Of a stretch of DNA of 64,000 nt, positions 18,006-26,422 are shown piece after piece. The stretch covers positions 17,820 through 81,819 of the forward strand of contig NZ_LMGK01000001.1 of NCBI RefSeq assembly GCF_001427125.1. The letters are read 5' to 3'. The notes below the pieces were generated by a model. The model saw nothing but the letters and a program-made list of their open reading frames with translations, was not told the origin of the DNA and did no database searches. The position numbers and the translations under genes were made by a program. Position 1 is the first letter of the stretch, and every line of letters begins with the position of its first letter. The stretch is from Pseudomonas sp. Root562. Lineage in GTDB: Bacteria > Pseudomonadota > Gammaproteobacteria > Pseudomonadales > Pseudomonadaceae.

Positions 18006-18144
18006 GATCGCTCTCCAGACAGGCGTTTCTCTAAAGAGTCTGGTGCCTGTTGCGAGGTTCATCCAATTGGCACTGCCACCGCGTGAACGGTCCGGCTATA
18101 GTTTGCACGCCGACGACGGCCCAACACGCACAAGGTGCTCCGGA

Positions 18145-18708
18145 ATGCCCCGATTGACCTCTCTGAAACCTTGGCTCGCGGCCGTAGCCGTGGTTTTTTG
18201 CGTGCAACTTCCGGCACACGCCGCCCAGGAGCGTTTCACCCTGAACATCCCGGGTGTATCGGACGACCGCTTGTTCACATCGGCCGCCGCCAGCGATGCG
18301 CCGGGCTGTGGCGGGCATAACGTTTCACCGGCATTGGCCTGGAACGCCGGCCCGGCCGGCACCCTCAGCTACGCCATTGTCATGCACGATCCGGATGGCC
18401 AAAAAGGGCAGGGCGTCGATCACTGGCTGCATTACGGCATCAAGGCCAGCACGCATCAGATTGCGTCCGGCGTCGGCGCCAAATCCGCGCTTGAAGGCGT
18501 GGGCGGCACCAACAGCAAAGGCACCACCGGTTACATCGGCCCATGCCCGCCGGTGGGCGACAGCGCGCACCATTACATCATCCAGCTCTACGCCCTGGAC
18601 CTGGCCCCGGATGCACTGCCCGCCGGCCTGACCCGCACGCAGTTCCTGGAAAAAATCAAAGGCCATGTGCTGAAAAACAGCAGCGTGGTGCGGCGTTACC
18701 ATCGCTGA
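18145..18708 (+). CDS. YbhB/YbcL-family (PEBP-like) periplasmic protein
   Basis: This 187-residue protein has a signal peptide ending AHA (about residue 26). The PEBP-like domain follows, with the family segments CGGHNVSPALAWNAGPAGTL, VMHDPDG and GYIGPCPP. Members are often annotated as Raf-kinase-inhibitor-like; the bacterial function is not established. ATG 18145 has a CCGGA-type site. No operon partner on this strand. Confidence 0.85.
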   Translation: MPRLTSLKPWLAAVAVVFCVQLPAHAAQERFTLNIPGVSDDRLFTSAAASDAPGCGGHNVSPALAWNAGPAGTLSYAIVMHDPDGQKGQGVDHWLHYGIKASTHQIASGVGAKSALEGVGGTNSKGTTGYIGPCPPVGDSAHHYIIQLYALDLAPDALPAGLTRTQFLEKIKGHVLKNSSVVRRYHR

Positions 18709-18829
18709 AGATTTTTGCGCCCCGACTCAGGAATTGCAGGAAAACCGATCGGTTAACACGCTCGACAATTTGGCATAAAGGCCCGAAAGCGCGCACTATC
18801 GAGCCATAGTCGATGCGTTGGAGGATGCC

Positions 18830-19036
18830 GTGACAAAAAAAATCGACCGCATCGCCCAAATGCTCAACTGCCCGGAAAAGGGCGAGGAACTGCGGCGAGC
18901 AGTGACCGAAAGTCGTAAGGATTTTCTGCTCAATCAGCCGGAAGAAGCCGTTGCTGAAGAAGACGATCTCGAAGAGGAATTCTTTGAGGACGACGAAGAT
19001 GATGAGTACGACGAGTTTGACTGGACGACAGAGTGA
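18830..19036 (+). CDS. Small protein with highly acidic C-terminal tail
   Basis: This 68-residue protein starts at GTG 18830, six bases after a strong TTGGAGGA site. The N-terminal half is helical and basic (TKKIDRIAQMLNCPEKGEEL). The C-terminal 30 residues are almost entirely Glu/Asp with Phe/Tyr (EEEFFEDDEDDEYDEF), a DNA-mimic or chaperone-like composition. A perfect terminator follows within five bases, so it is probably monocistronic. I do not recognise a characterised family. Confidence 0.7.
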   Translation: MTKKIDRIAQMLNCPEKGEELRRAVTESRKDFLLNQPEEAVAEEDDLEEEFFEDDEDDEYDEFDWTTE

Positions 19037-19037
19037 G

Positions 19038-19062
19038 AAAAAACCGCTTCGGCGGTTTTTTT
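19038..19062 (+). terminator. Intrinsic terminator
   Basis: AAACCGC-TTCG-GCGGTTT followed by a T run, immediately after the acidic-tailed small gene. Confidence 0.9.
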
Positions 19063-19070
19063 GTGGCAAC

Positions 19071-19104
19071 AAAAAAGCCCCAGTCCCAAAGGGCCTGAGG
19101 CTTT
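19071..19104 (-). terminator. Intrinsic terminator of tRNA-Arg
   Basis: On the minus strand an AAGCC-CAG stem pairs with CTG-GGCTT (one mismatch inside) and ends in a run of six T. It lies about 15 bases beyond the tRNA 3' end. Confidence 0.75.
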
Positions 19105-19118
19105 CTGTTTACAGCGTA

Positions 19119-19195
19119 TGGTGCACCAGGCGGGATTCGAACCCACGACCCCTGCCTTCGGAGGGCAGTACTCTATCCAGCTGAGCTACTGGTGC
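19119..19195 (-). tRNA. tRNA-Arg (CCG)
   Basis: A 77-base cloverleaf is read on the minus strand. The acceptor stem is GCACCAG/CTGGTGC, the D-arm is GCTC...GAGT, and the anticodon stem is CTGCC/GGCAG with loop CTCCGAA (anticodon CCG). The T-arm has GGTTCGAATCC, and CCA is encoded at the 3' end. It is flanked by its own promoter-like elements (19208-19236) and terminator. No integrase or duplicated tRNA end was seen beside it. Confidence 0.97.
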
Positions 19196-19207
19196 GATGC
19201 GGGCGCC

Positions 19208-19236
19208 ATGATACTCATATGCACTGCGGGCGTCCA
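19208..19236 (-). promoter_or_regulatory. Promoter of tRNA-Arg
   Basis: On the minus strand TGGACG and TATCAT are separated by 17 bases, followed by a GC-rich discriminator (GGCGCCCGC). That is the form expected of a stringently controlled stable-RNA promoter. Confidence 0.55.
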
Positions 19237-19544
19237 TGCTGCTGAATCGCCTGCGTTTTTCCAAAGCGTAAGCTGCGTTTGCTACGTTGATCAGAAAAAT
19301 TGAGTAAAAAAGACCTTTTCGTTCTTTTTTTCGAACGCCCTATTGTCCTTTACCCCCTTTGATCCTAGGATTCGTTTGAGATTTCAAACGCTCTTGTCTG
19401 GGTGCTGAACCGCACGCGTTCATTCCGTGCGCTATTTTGTGCTTCAGCCCGGTGAATGATTTCCCTGACGGCAGCCTACCGAGGCGCCTTTCTACAATCA
19501 TAATTTGCTCCGCATACATTGCGGTGCTGTTAAGGAAAGCCGAC
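19237..19544. other. Intergenic region upstream of gabD
   Basis: No convincing gene was seen here. It contains a perfect inverted repeat CGTTTGA-GATT-TCAAACG (19373-19390) about 155 bases before gabD and a T-rich stretch with CGTTC/GAACG (about 19320-19337). Either could be a regulator site for gabDT. No clear -35/-10 or -24/-12 pair was found. Confidence 0.4.
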
Positions 19545-20987
19545 ATGCAGCTTAAAGACACCCAGTTGTTCCGCCAACAAGCCTTCATCGATGGCGCTTG
19601 GGTTGATGCGGACAATGGTCAGACGATCAAGGTCAACAACCCGGCAACGGGCGAAATTCTGGGCACCGTGCCGAAGATGGGCGCTGCCGAAACCCGCCGT
19701 GCCATCGAAGCTGCTGACAAAGCGCTGCCGGCCTGGCGTGCACTGACTGCCAAAGAACGTGCGAACAAGCTGCGTCGCTGGTTCGAGCTGATCATCGAGA
19801 ACCAGAATGACCTGGCTCGCCTGATGACCCTGGAACAAGGCAAGCCATTGGCCGAAGCCAAGGGCGAAATCGTTTACGCCGCGTCCTTCATCGAGTGGTT
19901 CGCCGAAGAAGCCAAGCGCATCTACGGTGACGTGATTCCGGGCCACCAGCCTGACAAGCGCCTGATCGTGATCAAGCAGCCAATCGGCGTGACCGCTGCC
20001 ATCACACCGTGGAACTTCCCGGCCGCGATGATCACCCGTAAAGCCGGCCCGGCCCTGGCCGCCGGTTGCACCATGGTGCTCAAGCCTGCCTCGCAAACGC
20101 CTTTCTCGGCTTTCGCCCTGGCTGAACTGGCCCAGCGTGCTGGCATTCCAGCTGGCGTGTTCAGCGTGGTGTCCGGCAGCGCTGGCGACATCGGCAGCGA
20201 GCTGACCAGCAACCCGATCGTGCGCAAGCTGTCCTTCACCGGTTCGACCGAAATCGGCCGTCAACTGATGTCGGAATGCGCCAAGGACATCAAGAAAGTG
20301 TCCCTGGAACTGGGCGGCAACGCGCCGTTCATCGTGTTCGACGACGCGGACCTGGATAAGGCCGTCGAAGGCGCGATCATTTCCAAATACCGCAACAACG
20401 GCCAGACCTGCGTTTGCGCCAACCGCCTGTACATCCAGGATTCGGTCTACGATGCGTTCGCCGAGAAGCTGAAAGTGGCAGTCGCCAAGCTGAAGATCGG
20501 TAACGGTCTGGAAGACGGCACCACCACCGGTCCGCTGATCGACGAAAAAGCCGTGGCCAAGGTGCAAGAGCACATTGCTGACGCCGTTGCCAAAGGCGCT
20601 ACTGTGCTGTCCGGTGGCAAGTCGATGGAAGGTAACTTCTTCGAGCCGACTATTCTGACCAACGTGCCGAACAACGCGGCCGTGGCCAAGGAAGAAACCT
20701 TCGGCCCACTGGCGCCGCTGTTCCGCTTCAAAGATGAAGCCGATGTGATCGCGATGTCGAACGACACCGAATTCGGCCTGGCCTCGTACTTCTATGCTCG
20801 CGACCTGGGTCGTGTGTTCCGTGTGGCAGAAGCTCTGGAATACGGTATGGTCGGCGTCAACACCGGCTTGATCTCCAACGAAGTCGCGCCGTTCGGCGGC
20901 ATCAAGGCCTCGGGCCTGGGCCGTGAAGGCTCCAAGTACGGCATCGAAGATTACCTGGAAATCAAATACCTCTGCCTGGGCATCTAA
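19545..20987 (+). CDS. gabD: Succinate-semialdehyde dehydrogenase (NADP+)
   Basis: This 480-residue aldehyde dehydrogenase oxidises succinate semialdehyde to succinate, the last step of GABA degradation. Visible are PWNFPAAMITRK, the glycine motif FTGSTEIGRQL, the catalytic Glu in SLELGGNAPFI and the nucleophilic Cys in NNGQTCVCANR. The extra nearby Cys is as in GabD. ATG 19545 has AAGGA upstream; an earlier in-frame opening has no such site. gabT follows after 184 bases; the two act consecutively. Confidence 0.96.
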   Translation: MQLKDTQLFRQQAFIDGAWVDADNGQTIKVNNPATGEILGTVPKMGAAETRRAIEAADKALPAWRALTAKERANKLRRWFELIIENQNDLARLMTLEQGKPLAEAKGEIVYAASFIEWFAEEAKRIYGDVIPGHQPDKRLIVIKQPIGVTAAITPWNFPAAMITRKAGPALAAGCTMVLKPASQTPFSAFALAELAQRAGIPAGVFSVVSGSAGDIGSELTSNPIVRKLSFTGSTEIGRQLMSECAKDIKKVSLELGGNAPFIVFDDADLDKAVEGAIISKYRNNGQTCVCANRLYIQDSVYDAFAEKLKVAVAKLKIGNGLEDGTTTGPLIDEKAVAKVQEHIADAVAKGATVLSGGKSMEGNFFEPTILTNVPNNAAVAKEETFGPLAPLFRFKDEADVIAMSNDTEFGLASYFYARDLGRVFRVAEALEYGMVGVNTGLISNEVAPFGGIKASGLGREGSKYGIEDYLEIKYLCLGI

Positions 20988-21171
20988 GCCCGGTAAAGGA
21001 TCGCTTCAAGCGCAAAGGGCACGAGAGCGCTGTCCCTTTGCGCCGCTTCAAACCGGAATTTTCTCGGCGACCGGGAACGCTGTGGCAGTCGATCATCGCA
21101 TGCTGCCGCCGCTGTTCCCCGTCGCTTTATCCTTGAACCACACCGCCCGATGAGCGGTGAATGAGGAATGT

Positions 21172-22449
21172 ATGAGCAAGACTAACGCTTCTTTGATGGC
21201 CCGCCGCACTGCTGCTGTTCCACGTGGTGTTGGCCAGATCCACCCGATCTTCGCCGACTCCGCGAAGAACGCGACCGTAACCGACGTTGAAGGTCGTGAG
21301 TTCATCGACTTTGCCGGCGGCATCGCTGTGCTGAACACCGGCCACGTGCACCCGAAAGTCATTGCCGCGGTGACCGAGCAGCTGAACAAGCTGACCCACA
21401 CTTGCTTCCAGGTTCTGGCTTATGAGCCGTACGTAGAAGTGTGCGAAAAAATCAACGCCAAGGTGCCAGGTGATTTCGACAAGAAAACCCTGCTGGTCAC
21501 CACCGGTTCCGAAGCCGTGGAAAACTCCATCAAGATCGCCCGTGCCGCCACTGGCCGTGCCGGCGTGATCGCGTTCACCGGCGCTTACCACGGTCGTACC
21601 ATGATGACCCTGGGCCTGACCGGTAAAGTCGTGCCTTACTCGGCCGGCATGGGCCTGATGCCAGGCGGCATCTTCCGCGCGCTGTACCCGAACGAACTGC
21701 ACGGTGTGAGCATCGACGACTCGATCGCTTCCATCGAACGCATCTTCAAGAACGACGCCGAGCCGAAAGACATCGCCGCGATCATCATCGAGCCGGTTCA
21801 GGGCGAAGGTGGTTTCTACGTTGCGCCTAAAGAATTCATGAAGCGTCTGCGTGCCCTGTGCGACCAGCACGGCATCCTGCTGATCGCTGACGAAGTGCAG
21901 ACGGGCGCTGGCCGTACCGGTACTTTCTTCGCCATGGAACAGATGGGCGTTGCCGCCGACCTGACCACTTTCGCCAAATCCATCGCTGGCGGCTTCCCGC
22001 TGGCCGGTGTCTGCGGCAAGGCCGAATACATGGACGCCATCGCACCTGGCGGCCTGGGCGGCACCTACGCCGGTAGCCCGATCGCTTGCGCCGCGGCCCT
22101 GGCCGTGATGGAAGTCTTCGAAGAAGAGCACCTGCTGGATCGTTGCAAAGCGGTCGGTGAGCGTCTGGTGACTGGCCTGAAAGCTATCCAGGCCAAGTAC
22201 CCGGTGATCGGCGAAGTCCGTGCCCTGGGCGCGATGATCGCGGTCGAGCTGTTCGAAAACGGCGACAGCCACAAGCCGAACGCTGCAGCTGTAGCGTCCG
22301 TCGTGGCCAAGGCGCGCGACAAGGGTCTGATCCTGCTGTCCTGCGGCACCTACGGCAACGTTCTGCGCGTTCTGGTACCGCTGACTTCGCCGGACGAGCA
22401 ACTGGACAAAGGTCTGGCGATCATCGAAGAGTGCTTCTCCGAGCTGTGA
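21172..22449 (+). CDS. gabT: 4-aminobutyrate aminotransferase
   Basis: This 425-residue class-III PLP aminotransferase transfers the amino group of GABA (and often 5-aminovalerate) to 2-oxoglutarate, producing the GabD substrate. Signatures: GSEAVENSIKIARAATGR, AYHGRTMMTLGLTGK, LLIADEVQTGAGRTG and the PLP lysine in TTFAKSIAGGFPL. ATG 21172 is preceded by GAGGA. A strong terminator lies 24 bases after the stop. Gene order gabD-gabT matches other Pseudomonas. Confidence 0.96.
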   Translation: MSKTNASLMARRTAAVPRGVGQIHPIFADSAKNATVTDVEGREFIDFAGGIAVLNTGHVHPKVIAAVTEQLNKLTHTCFQVLAYEPYVEVCEKINAKVPGDFDKKTLLVTTGSEAVENSIKIARAATGRAGVIAFTGAYHGRTMMTLGLTGKVVPYSAGMGLMPGGIFRALYPNELHGVSIDDSIASIERIFKNDAEPKDIAAIIIEPVQGEGGFYVAPKEFMKRLRALCDQHGILLIADEVQTGAGRTGTFFAMEQMGVAADLTTFAKSIAGGFPLAGVCGKAEYMDAIAPGGLGGTYAGSPIACAAALAVMEVFEEEHLLDRCKAVGERLVTGLKAIQAKYPVIGEVRALGAMIAVELFENGDSHKPNAAAVASVVAKARDKGLILLSCGTYGNVLRVLVPLTSPDEQLDKGLAIIEECFSEL

Positions 22450-22472
22450 TCTCCTAGTGTGACCTGATCGAC

Positions 22473-22500
22473 AAAAAACCCGCTTCGGCGGGTTTTTTTA
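22473..22500 (+). terminator. Intrinsic terminator after gabT
   Basis: AACCCGC-TTCG-GCGGGTT followed by a run of T. Stem and tetraloop are perfect. Confidence 0.92.
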
Positions 22501-22585
22501 TGCCAACCGAAATGTAACCCGCGCATTAGCGCTGTATCGAAAGGCCAGCATTCGCTAAGGTTCAGTCATTGCCAGGGAGAGCTGT

Positions 22586-23800
22586 ATGACCGTCGTCAAT
22601 TTACCCGCCGTTCCGAGAGTACTGATTGCCGAAGCCGACCCTTGGTCCCGGGATCTGCTCAAGGAAGTGTTGTTGAACGTTCGCTGCGACGCGCGACTGG
22701 ATCTGTGCGCCGATGGCCATCGGGCGTTGGAGCTGTTGGCGCAAAACCCGTATGACCTGGTGATCGTCGACTGGGAATTGCCGGGCGTCGATGGCCTGAA
22801 TGTGTTGCGCAATGTCCGTCAACGCAAACGCAATCCTCCGTTGCCCTTCATCCTGATGAGCAGCCGCAACGACAGTGCGAGTGTGCGCGAGGCGTTGCCC
22901 TTGGCGCCTACCGCGTACCTGACCAAGCCGCTGAACATGGAAAGCCTGACCCAACGGCTGCAGGATCTGCTGCTCAGCGCCGGCCAGGAGGTGTCGTGCG
23001 AAATCCCGGCATTGGCGCCAGGCATGACATTGTCAGTGTTCCTGGAGCGTCGTCGTGAACTGGCCGAAGGCGCGCCGTTGATGACCGATGTGCAGTTGGC
23101 GGTCAAACGCAGCCTCAACCCCAATGGTCTCGACCTGACGGTGCTGGAAAGTGAAATTCGCACCGATCCCCAGATTACTGCCGTGCTGATCGCTGCCGCC
23201 AACAGTGCGGCCCAGCACCATGGTGCCGCCGTACAAACCTTGTCTCAGGCGCTGCATCGACTGGGTACCGGACAAAGCATGAACCTGATTCTGGGGCTGG
23301 CGCTCAAACGCAGTGCCCGGCTCAGCGACCCGTATCTGGCGGACTACGCCGAGCGCTATTGGGACCTGTCGCTGCACACGGCGGAATACGCGCGAACCCT
23401 GGCGCGCCTGCTCGACCTGGATCAGGCACGTTGTTATTGCGCGGGCATGCTGCATCGCTTGGGTGATTTGGCGTTGCTGCGTTGCTTGCAGGAATGGAAG
23501 CAGGCCGGTGGCGAGTTGGACGAGCAAGAGGAGGTCGGAGAAGCGCTGGCCGAATTCGGCGCCGCCTATGGTTCGGCATTACGTACGCGCTGGCGGCTGC
23601 CTTTGGAGCTGCGAGAGCTGATTGCCGCGGTCTACCAGCTCGGTGGCGGGGTTTATTCGCGCGAAGCCCTGGTGATGAACATGGCGGCGCAACTGGCGCG
23701 GTTGACTGAGCATGAAGGCATCGAAGAGCTGGCCAGGAGCCGAACGGCGAGGTTACTCAAGATCGGGTTGCCGGAGTTGATGCGGATGCGCAAAAAATAG
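22586..23800 (+). CDS. Response regulator with HDOD output domain
   Basis: This 404-residue cytoplasmic protein has an N-terminal receiver (phospho-acceptor Asp about 62 in LVIVDWELPG; conserved Lys in YLTKPLN near 116) and a C-terminal HDOD domain from about 155 to 400 (LGTGQSMNLILGLALKRSA, YCAGMLHRLGDLALL). HDOD domains are non-catalytic HD relatives used in signalling. No cognate kinase is adjacent; two c-di-GMP proteins lie downstream, so a role in a second-messenger network is possible but unproven. Confidence 0.85.
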   Translation: MTVVNLPAVPRVLIAEADPWSRDLLKEVLLNVRCDARLDLCADGHRALELLAQNPYDLVIVDWELPGVDGLNVLRNVRQRKRNPPLPFILMSSRNDSASVREALPLAPTAYLTKPLNMESLTQRLQDLLLSAGQEVSCEIPALAPGMTLSVFLERRRELAEGAPLMTDVQLAVKRSLNPNGLDLTVLESEIRTDPQITAVLIAAANSAAQHHGAAVQTLSQALHRLGTGQSMNLILGLALKRSARLSDPYLADYAERYWDLSLHTAEYARTLARLLDLDQARCYCAGMLHRLGDLALLRCLQEWKQAGGELDEQEEVGEALAEFGAAYGSALRTRWRLPLELRELIAAVYQLGGGVYSREALVMNMAAQLARLTEHEGIEELARSRTARLLKIGLPELMRMRKK

Positions 23801-23853
23801 ACTCACCCCTAAACACTGTGGGAGCGAGCCTACAGGGGGCTGTGCTGAGCCGG

Positions 23854-24843
23854 TCAGGCGGTGACGATCCGGTTCTTGCCTTCGCGCTTGGCCTGATACA
23901 TCGCGGCATCTGCGCGAGCAAACAGGCTGTCGATGTTTTCGTCTTCAGCTGTGAGGCTGGTCAGGCCCTGGCTGACGGTGATGCCAAATGTCTGGCCGTC
24001 ATGGTTAAAGCTCAAGCGCTGGATCTCCCGTTGCAGACGCTCGGCCACCTGCAGAGCCATCTCCGGTGTGCAGCCGGGGAAAATCGCTGCGAACTCTTCA
24101 CCACCAATTCGCCCGAACAGATCGCCGCGACGTAGCGCTGCGCGGCCGCTGTCAGCAATCCGTTGCAGCACGTTGTCGCCTTCCTGGTGACCGTAAGTGT
24201 CGTTGATCACTTTGAAATCATCGATGTCCAGCATCAGGAACGACAGCGGCATGCCTTGCTGCCTTGCCAGTTCGAATTCCTGATGCGCACCGTCGAAGAA
24301 ATGTCGGCGATTGCTGCTCTGGGTCAGGGCGTCGGTAGTGGCCAGGCGTTGCAATTCGGTTTCCATCTGCTTTTTTTCGGTGATGTCTTCCGCGATACCC
24401 ACAATGATCAGCGGCAGGCCGGGGTCCGTCTGACGGTTGATAAAACATTTGTCGCTGAGCCAGCGCACCTTTCCGTCCCCATCGATGATCCGGTATTCGC
24501 GGTCTTCGACAGCACCTTTTTCCAGCACCTGTGCCAGGCTGCTCTCGGCGTATTCCAGGTCGTCGGGATAGATGCTGTCGCGCCACTGATTGAAGTCGGA
24601 CAGCAAAAGGTCGGCGGAGCGGCCGAAAATCCGTTCATAAGCGGGGCTGACATACAGCACCTGGCGGGTTTCCCAGTTGAATGCCCAAAGTACGGCGTTG
24701 ACGCTGACCAGCAGGGTGCTGAACAGCTGTTCGCGCTCACTCAGGCGCGCCACTTCGCCTTGAGCGTGCATCAGCGCCAACAGGGTTTGTGCGGCTTCTG
24801 GCCACTGCGCAGGGGATGAGTCTTGTTGGTTTCTATTGACCAT
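23854..24843 (-). CDS. PAS-GGDEF diguanylate cyclase
   Basis: This 329-residue cytoplasmic protein has a PAS domain (about 35-155, with AFNWETRQVLYVSPAYERIFG and a PAC-like GIAEDITEKKQMETEL) followed by a GGDEF domain. The active-site motif reads GGEEF (RIGGEEFAAIF), which is catalytically competent in other cyclases. Expected to make c-di-GMP. ATG 24843 was chosen; the longer in-frame opening runs through REP sequence and is not credible. Confidence 0.88.
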   Translation of the reverse strand: MVNRNQQDSSPAQWPEAAQTLLALMHAQGEVARLSEREQLFSTLLVSVNAVLWAFNWETRQVLYVSPAYERIFGRSADLLLSDFNQWRDSIYPDDLEYAESSLAQVLEKGAVEDREYRIIDGDGKVRWLSDKCFINRQTDPGLPLIIVGIAEDITEKKQMETELQRLATTDALTQSSNRRHFFDGAHQEFELARQQGMPLSFLMLDIDDFKVINDTYGHQEGDNVLQRIADSGRAALRRGDLFGRIGGEEFAAIFPGCTPEMALQVAERLQREIQRLSFNHDGQTFGITVSQGLTSLTAEDENIDSLFARADAAMYQAKREGKNRIVTA

Positions 24844-24962
24844 TGGCACAAATCTCAAAGGACGTGCGCCGCTTGAGGTTCGAAAGCGGCCATAACGAAG
24901 CCCGCCGGGGCGGCGAAGTGTCTTTGAGATGGGGGATTTGCAGCGAAGTTCCCGCTTTTTTT

Positions 24963-25060
24963 GGCGAGGGAGCTTGCTCCCGCTGGGCGGTCCTGACAAC
25001 GCGTTTTATTTGTCAGGTTGGCGGCCGCTTCGCAGCCGAGCGGGAGCAAGCTCCCTCGCC
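24963..25060. repeat. REP doublet
   Basis: GGCGAGGGAGCTTGCTCCCGCT (24963-24984) and its reverse complement (25039-25060) flank a spacer with a further partial pair (GGCGG.../...CCGCT). It separates the GGDEF gene from desA. Confidence 0.88.
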
Positions 25061-25121
25061 ACAGTCAGGAAATAGGGCGCAGGGAGCAAGCTCCCTTGCC
25101 ACAGTCAGGCGGTAGGGCGCA
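25042..25121. repeat. 40-bp tandem duplication of REP arm and desA 3' end
   Basis: 25042-25081 and 25082-25121 are near-identical 40-bp units. Each runs from GGGAGCAAGCTCCC through CCACAGTCAGG to TAGGGCGCA, with a few mismatches. The second unit includes the last codons of desA, so the first unit is a duplicate of the gene end fused to a REP arm. Confidence 0.75.
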
Positions 25122-26286
25122 GGGAGTAGGTTTTCAATTGGTCAGCGAAATCACGCAGGGATTGAATCCCGCTGGCTTCAGCTTCGTGTACCCAGTCCTT
25201 GATGGCAGCCAGCATGTCATGACCATTTGAGCTGGTTTTGACCCAGATCTGCTGCAGGGCCAGGCGTTTCTCGTAAATGACCTTCAACGCCTGGCTGTGC
25301 TCGAGCATGTTCTGGATGCGTACGTGGTGCTTGTCATCCAGCAGGCTGGTCTCCCGGGAGAGCAGGCGCTTGGCGCGGTGGAACTGGTGACGGACCGAGT
25401 GATCGACTTTCTCCAGCTCTTGCTTGACCAGCGGGCCGATCACCAATTTGCGGTACTGGGCCATGATCTGGAAGCGGTTGTTGAGGATCGCCATCGCGGT
25501 GTCCATGTCGAGGCTGCCTTTGCCCTCGACGCGGTGTGCAATCGGCGCGACCCGCTGGACCTTGGCCAGACGCAGGAAGCTGAACACTTGAATCCATGCC
25601 CAGCCCATGTCGAATTCCCACTTCTTCACCGACAGTTTGGCCGAGTTAGGGTAGGTGTGATGGTTGTTATGCAGTTCTTCGCCGCCAATGAGAATGCCCC
25701 AGGGCACCAGATTGGTCGCCGCATCGCGGCATTCGAAGTTGCGGTAACCGACGGCATGTCCCAGGCCATTGACCACGCCGGCGGCCCACACGGGAATCCA
25801 CATCATCTGGACGGCCCAGATGGTGATGCCGATGGTGCCGAACAGCAGCAGGTCGATGACGCCCATGATCGCCACGCCCAGCAGCGGGAAGCGGGAGTAA
25901 AGGTTGCGCTCGATCCAGTCTTCGGGGCAGTTCTTGCCGTAGATGCGCAGGGTCTCGGGGTTTTCCGCTTCGGCGCGATAAAGCTCGGCGCCTTTGCGCA
26001 GCACGGTGGACAGGCCTTTGACGACTGGGCTGTGCGGGTCGTCTTCGGTTTCGCATTTGGCGTGATGCTTGCGGTGGATAGCGGTCCACTCACGGGTGTT
26101 CTGCGCGGTGGTCAGCCACAGCCAGAAACGGAAAAAATGTTTCAGGCCCGCATTCAGCTCCAGCGAGCGGTGGGCTGAATAACGGTGCAGATAGACCGTG
26201 ACGGCGACGATTGTCACGTGGGTCATCAGCAGGGTGACTGCCACCAGCGACCAGGGCGACAAGCCGAGAAAACCTTCGTACCACAT
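25105..26286 (-). CDS. desA: Delta-9 fatty acid desaturase
   Basis: This 393-residue integral-membrane di-iron desaturase introduces double bonds into phospholipid acyl chains. All three histidine boxes are present: HRYSAHR (about 34-40), HRKHH (about 71-75) and HNNHH (about 209-213). Hydrophobic pairs lie before and between them. The C-terminal about 130 residues form a helical extension seen in the Pseudomonas DesA group. It stands divergently from a GGDEF-EAL gene, an arrangement I recall from PAO1. Its 3' end abuts a REP cluster. Confidence 0.9.
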   Translation of the reverse strand: MWYEGFLGLSPWSLVAVTLLMTHVTIVAVTVYLHRYSAHRSLELNAGLKHFFRFWLWLTTAQNTREWTAIHRKHHAKCETEDDPHSPVVKGLSTVLRKGAELYRAEAENPETLRIYGKNCPEDWIERNLYSRFPLLGVAIMGVIDLLLFGTIGITIWAVQMMWIPVWAAGVVNGLGHAVGYRNFECRDAATNLVPWGILIGGEELHNNHHTYPNSAKLSVKKWEFDMGWAWIQVFSFLRLAKVQRVAPIAHRVEGKGSLDMDTAMAILNNRFQIMAQYRKLVIGPLVKQELEKVDHSVRHQFHRAKRLLSRETSLLDDKHHVRIQNMLEHSQALKVIYEKRLALQQIWVKTSSNGHDMLAAIKDWVHEAEASGIQSLRDFADQLKTYSLRPTA

Positions 26287-26422
26287 AGGCTATAGGGCCC
26301 TCGATAAATAAAAAAACAGCCGTTGCATTATCACTAAGCCCGCGCAGAAAACCAGTCGCCCTTTCAGATAAGAGTGGCTGGATGTTTCTTTAAATCTATA
26401 ATCCCGGCAATTTTGTAGGGAC

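Noticed and set aside
19119..19195. tRNA-Arg as an integration site for a genomic island
   Set aside because: No integrase, no duplicated tRNA 3' end and no composition shift on either side within the visible sequence.
24844..24999. N-terminal extension of the GGDEF protein through REP sequence
   Set aside because: The extra residues are translated REP/intergenic DNA without a signal or domain, and there is no need for them as PAS begins after the later ATG. Unlike 4157-5722, a good downstream ATG exists.
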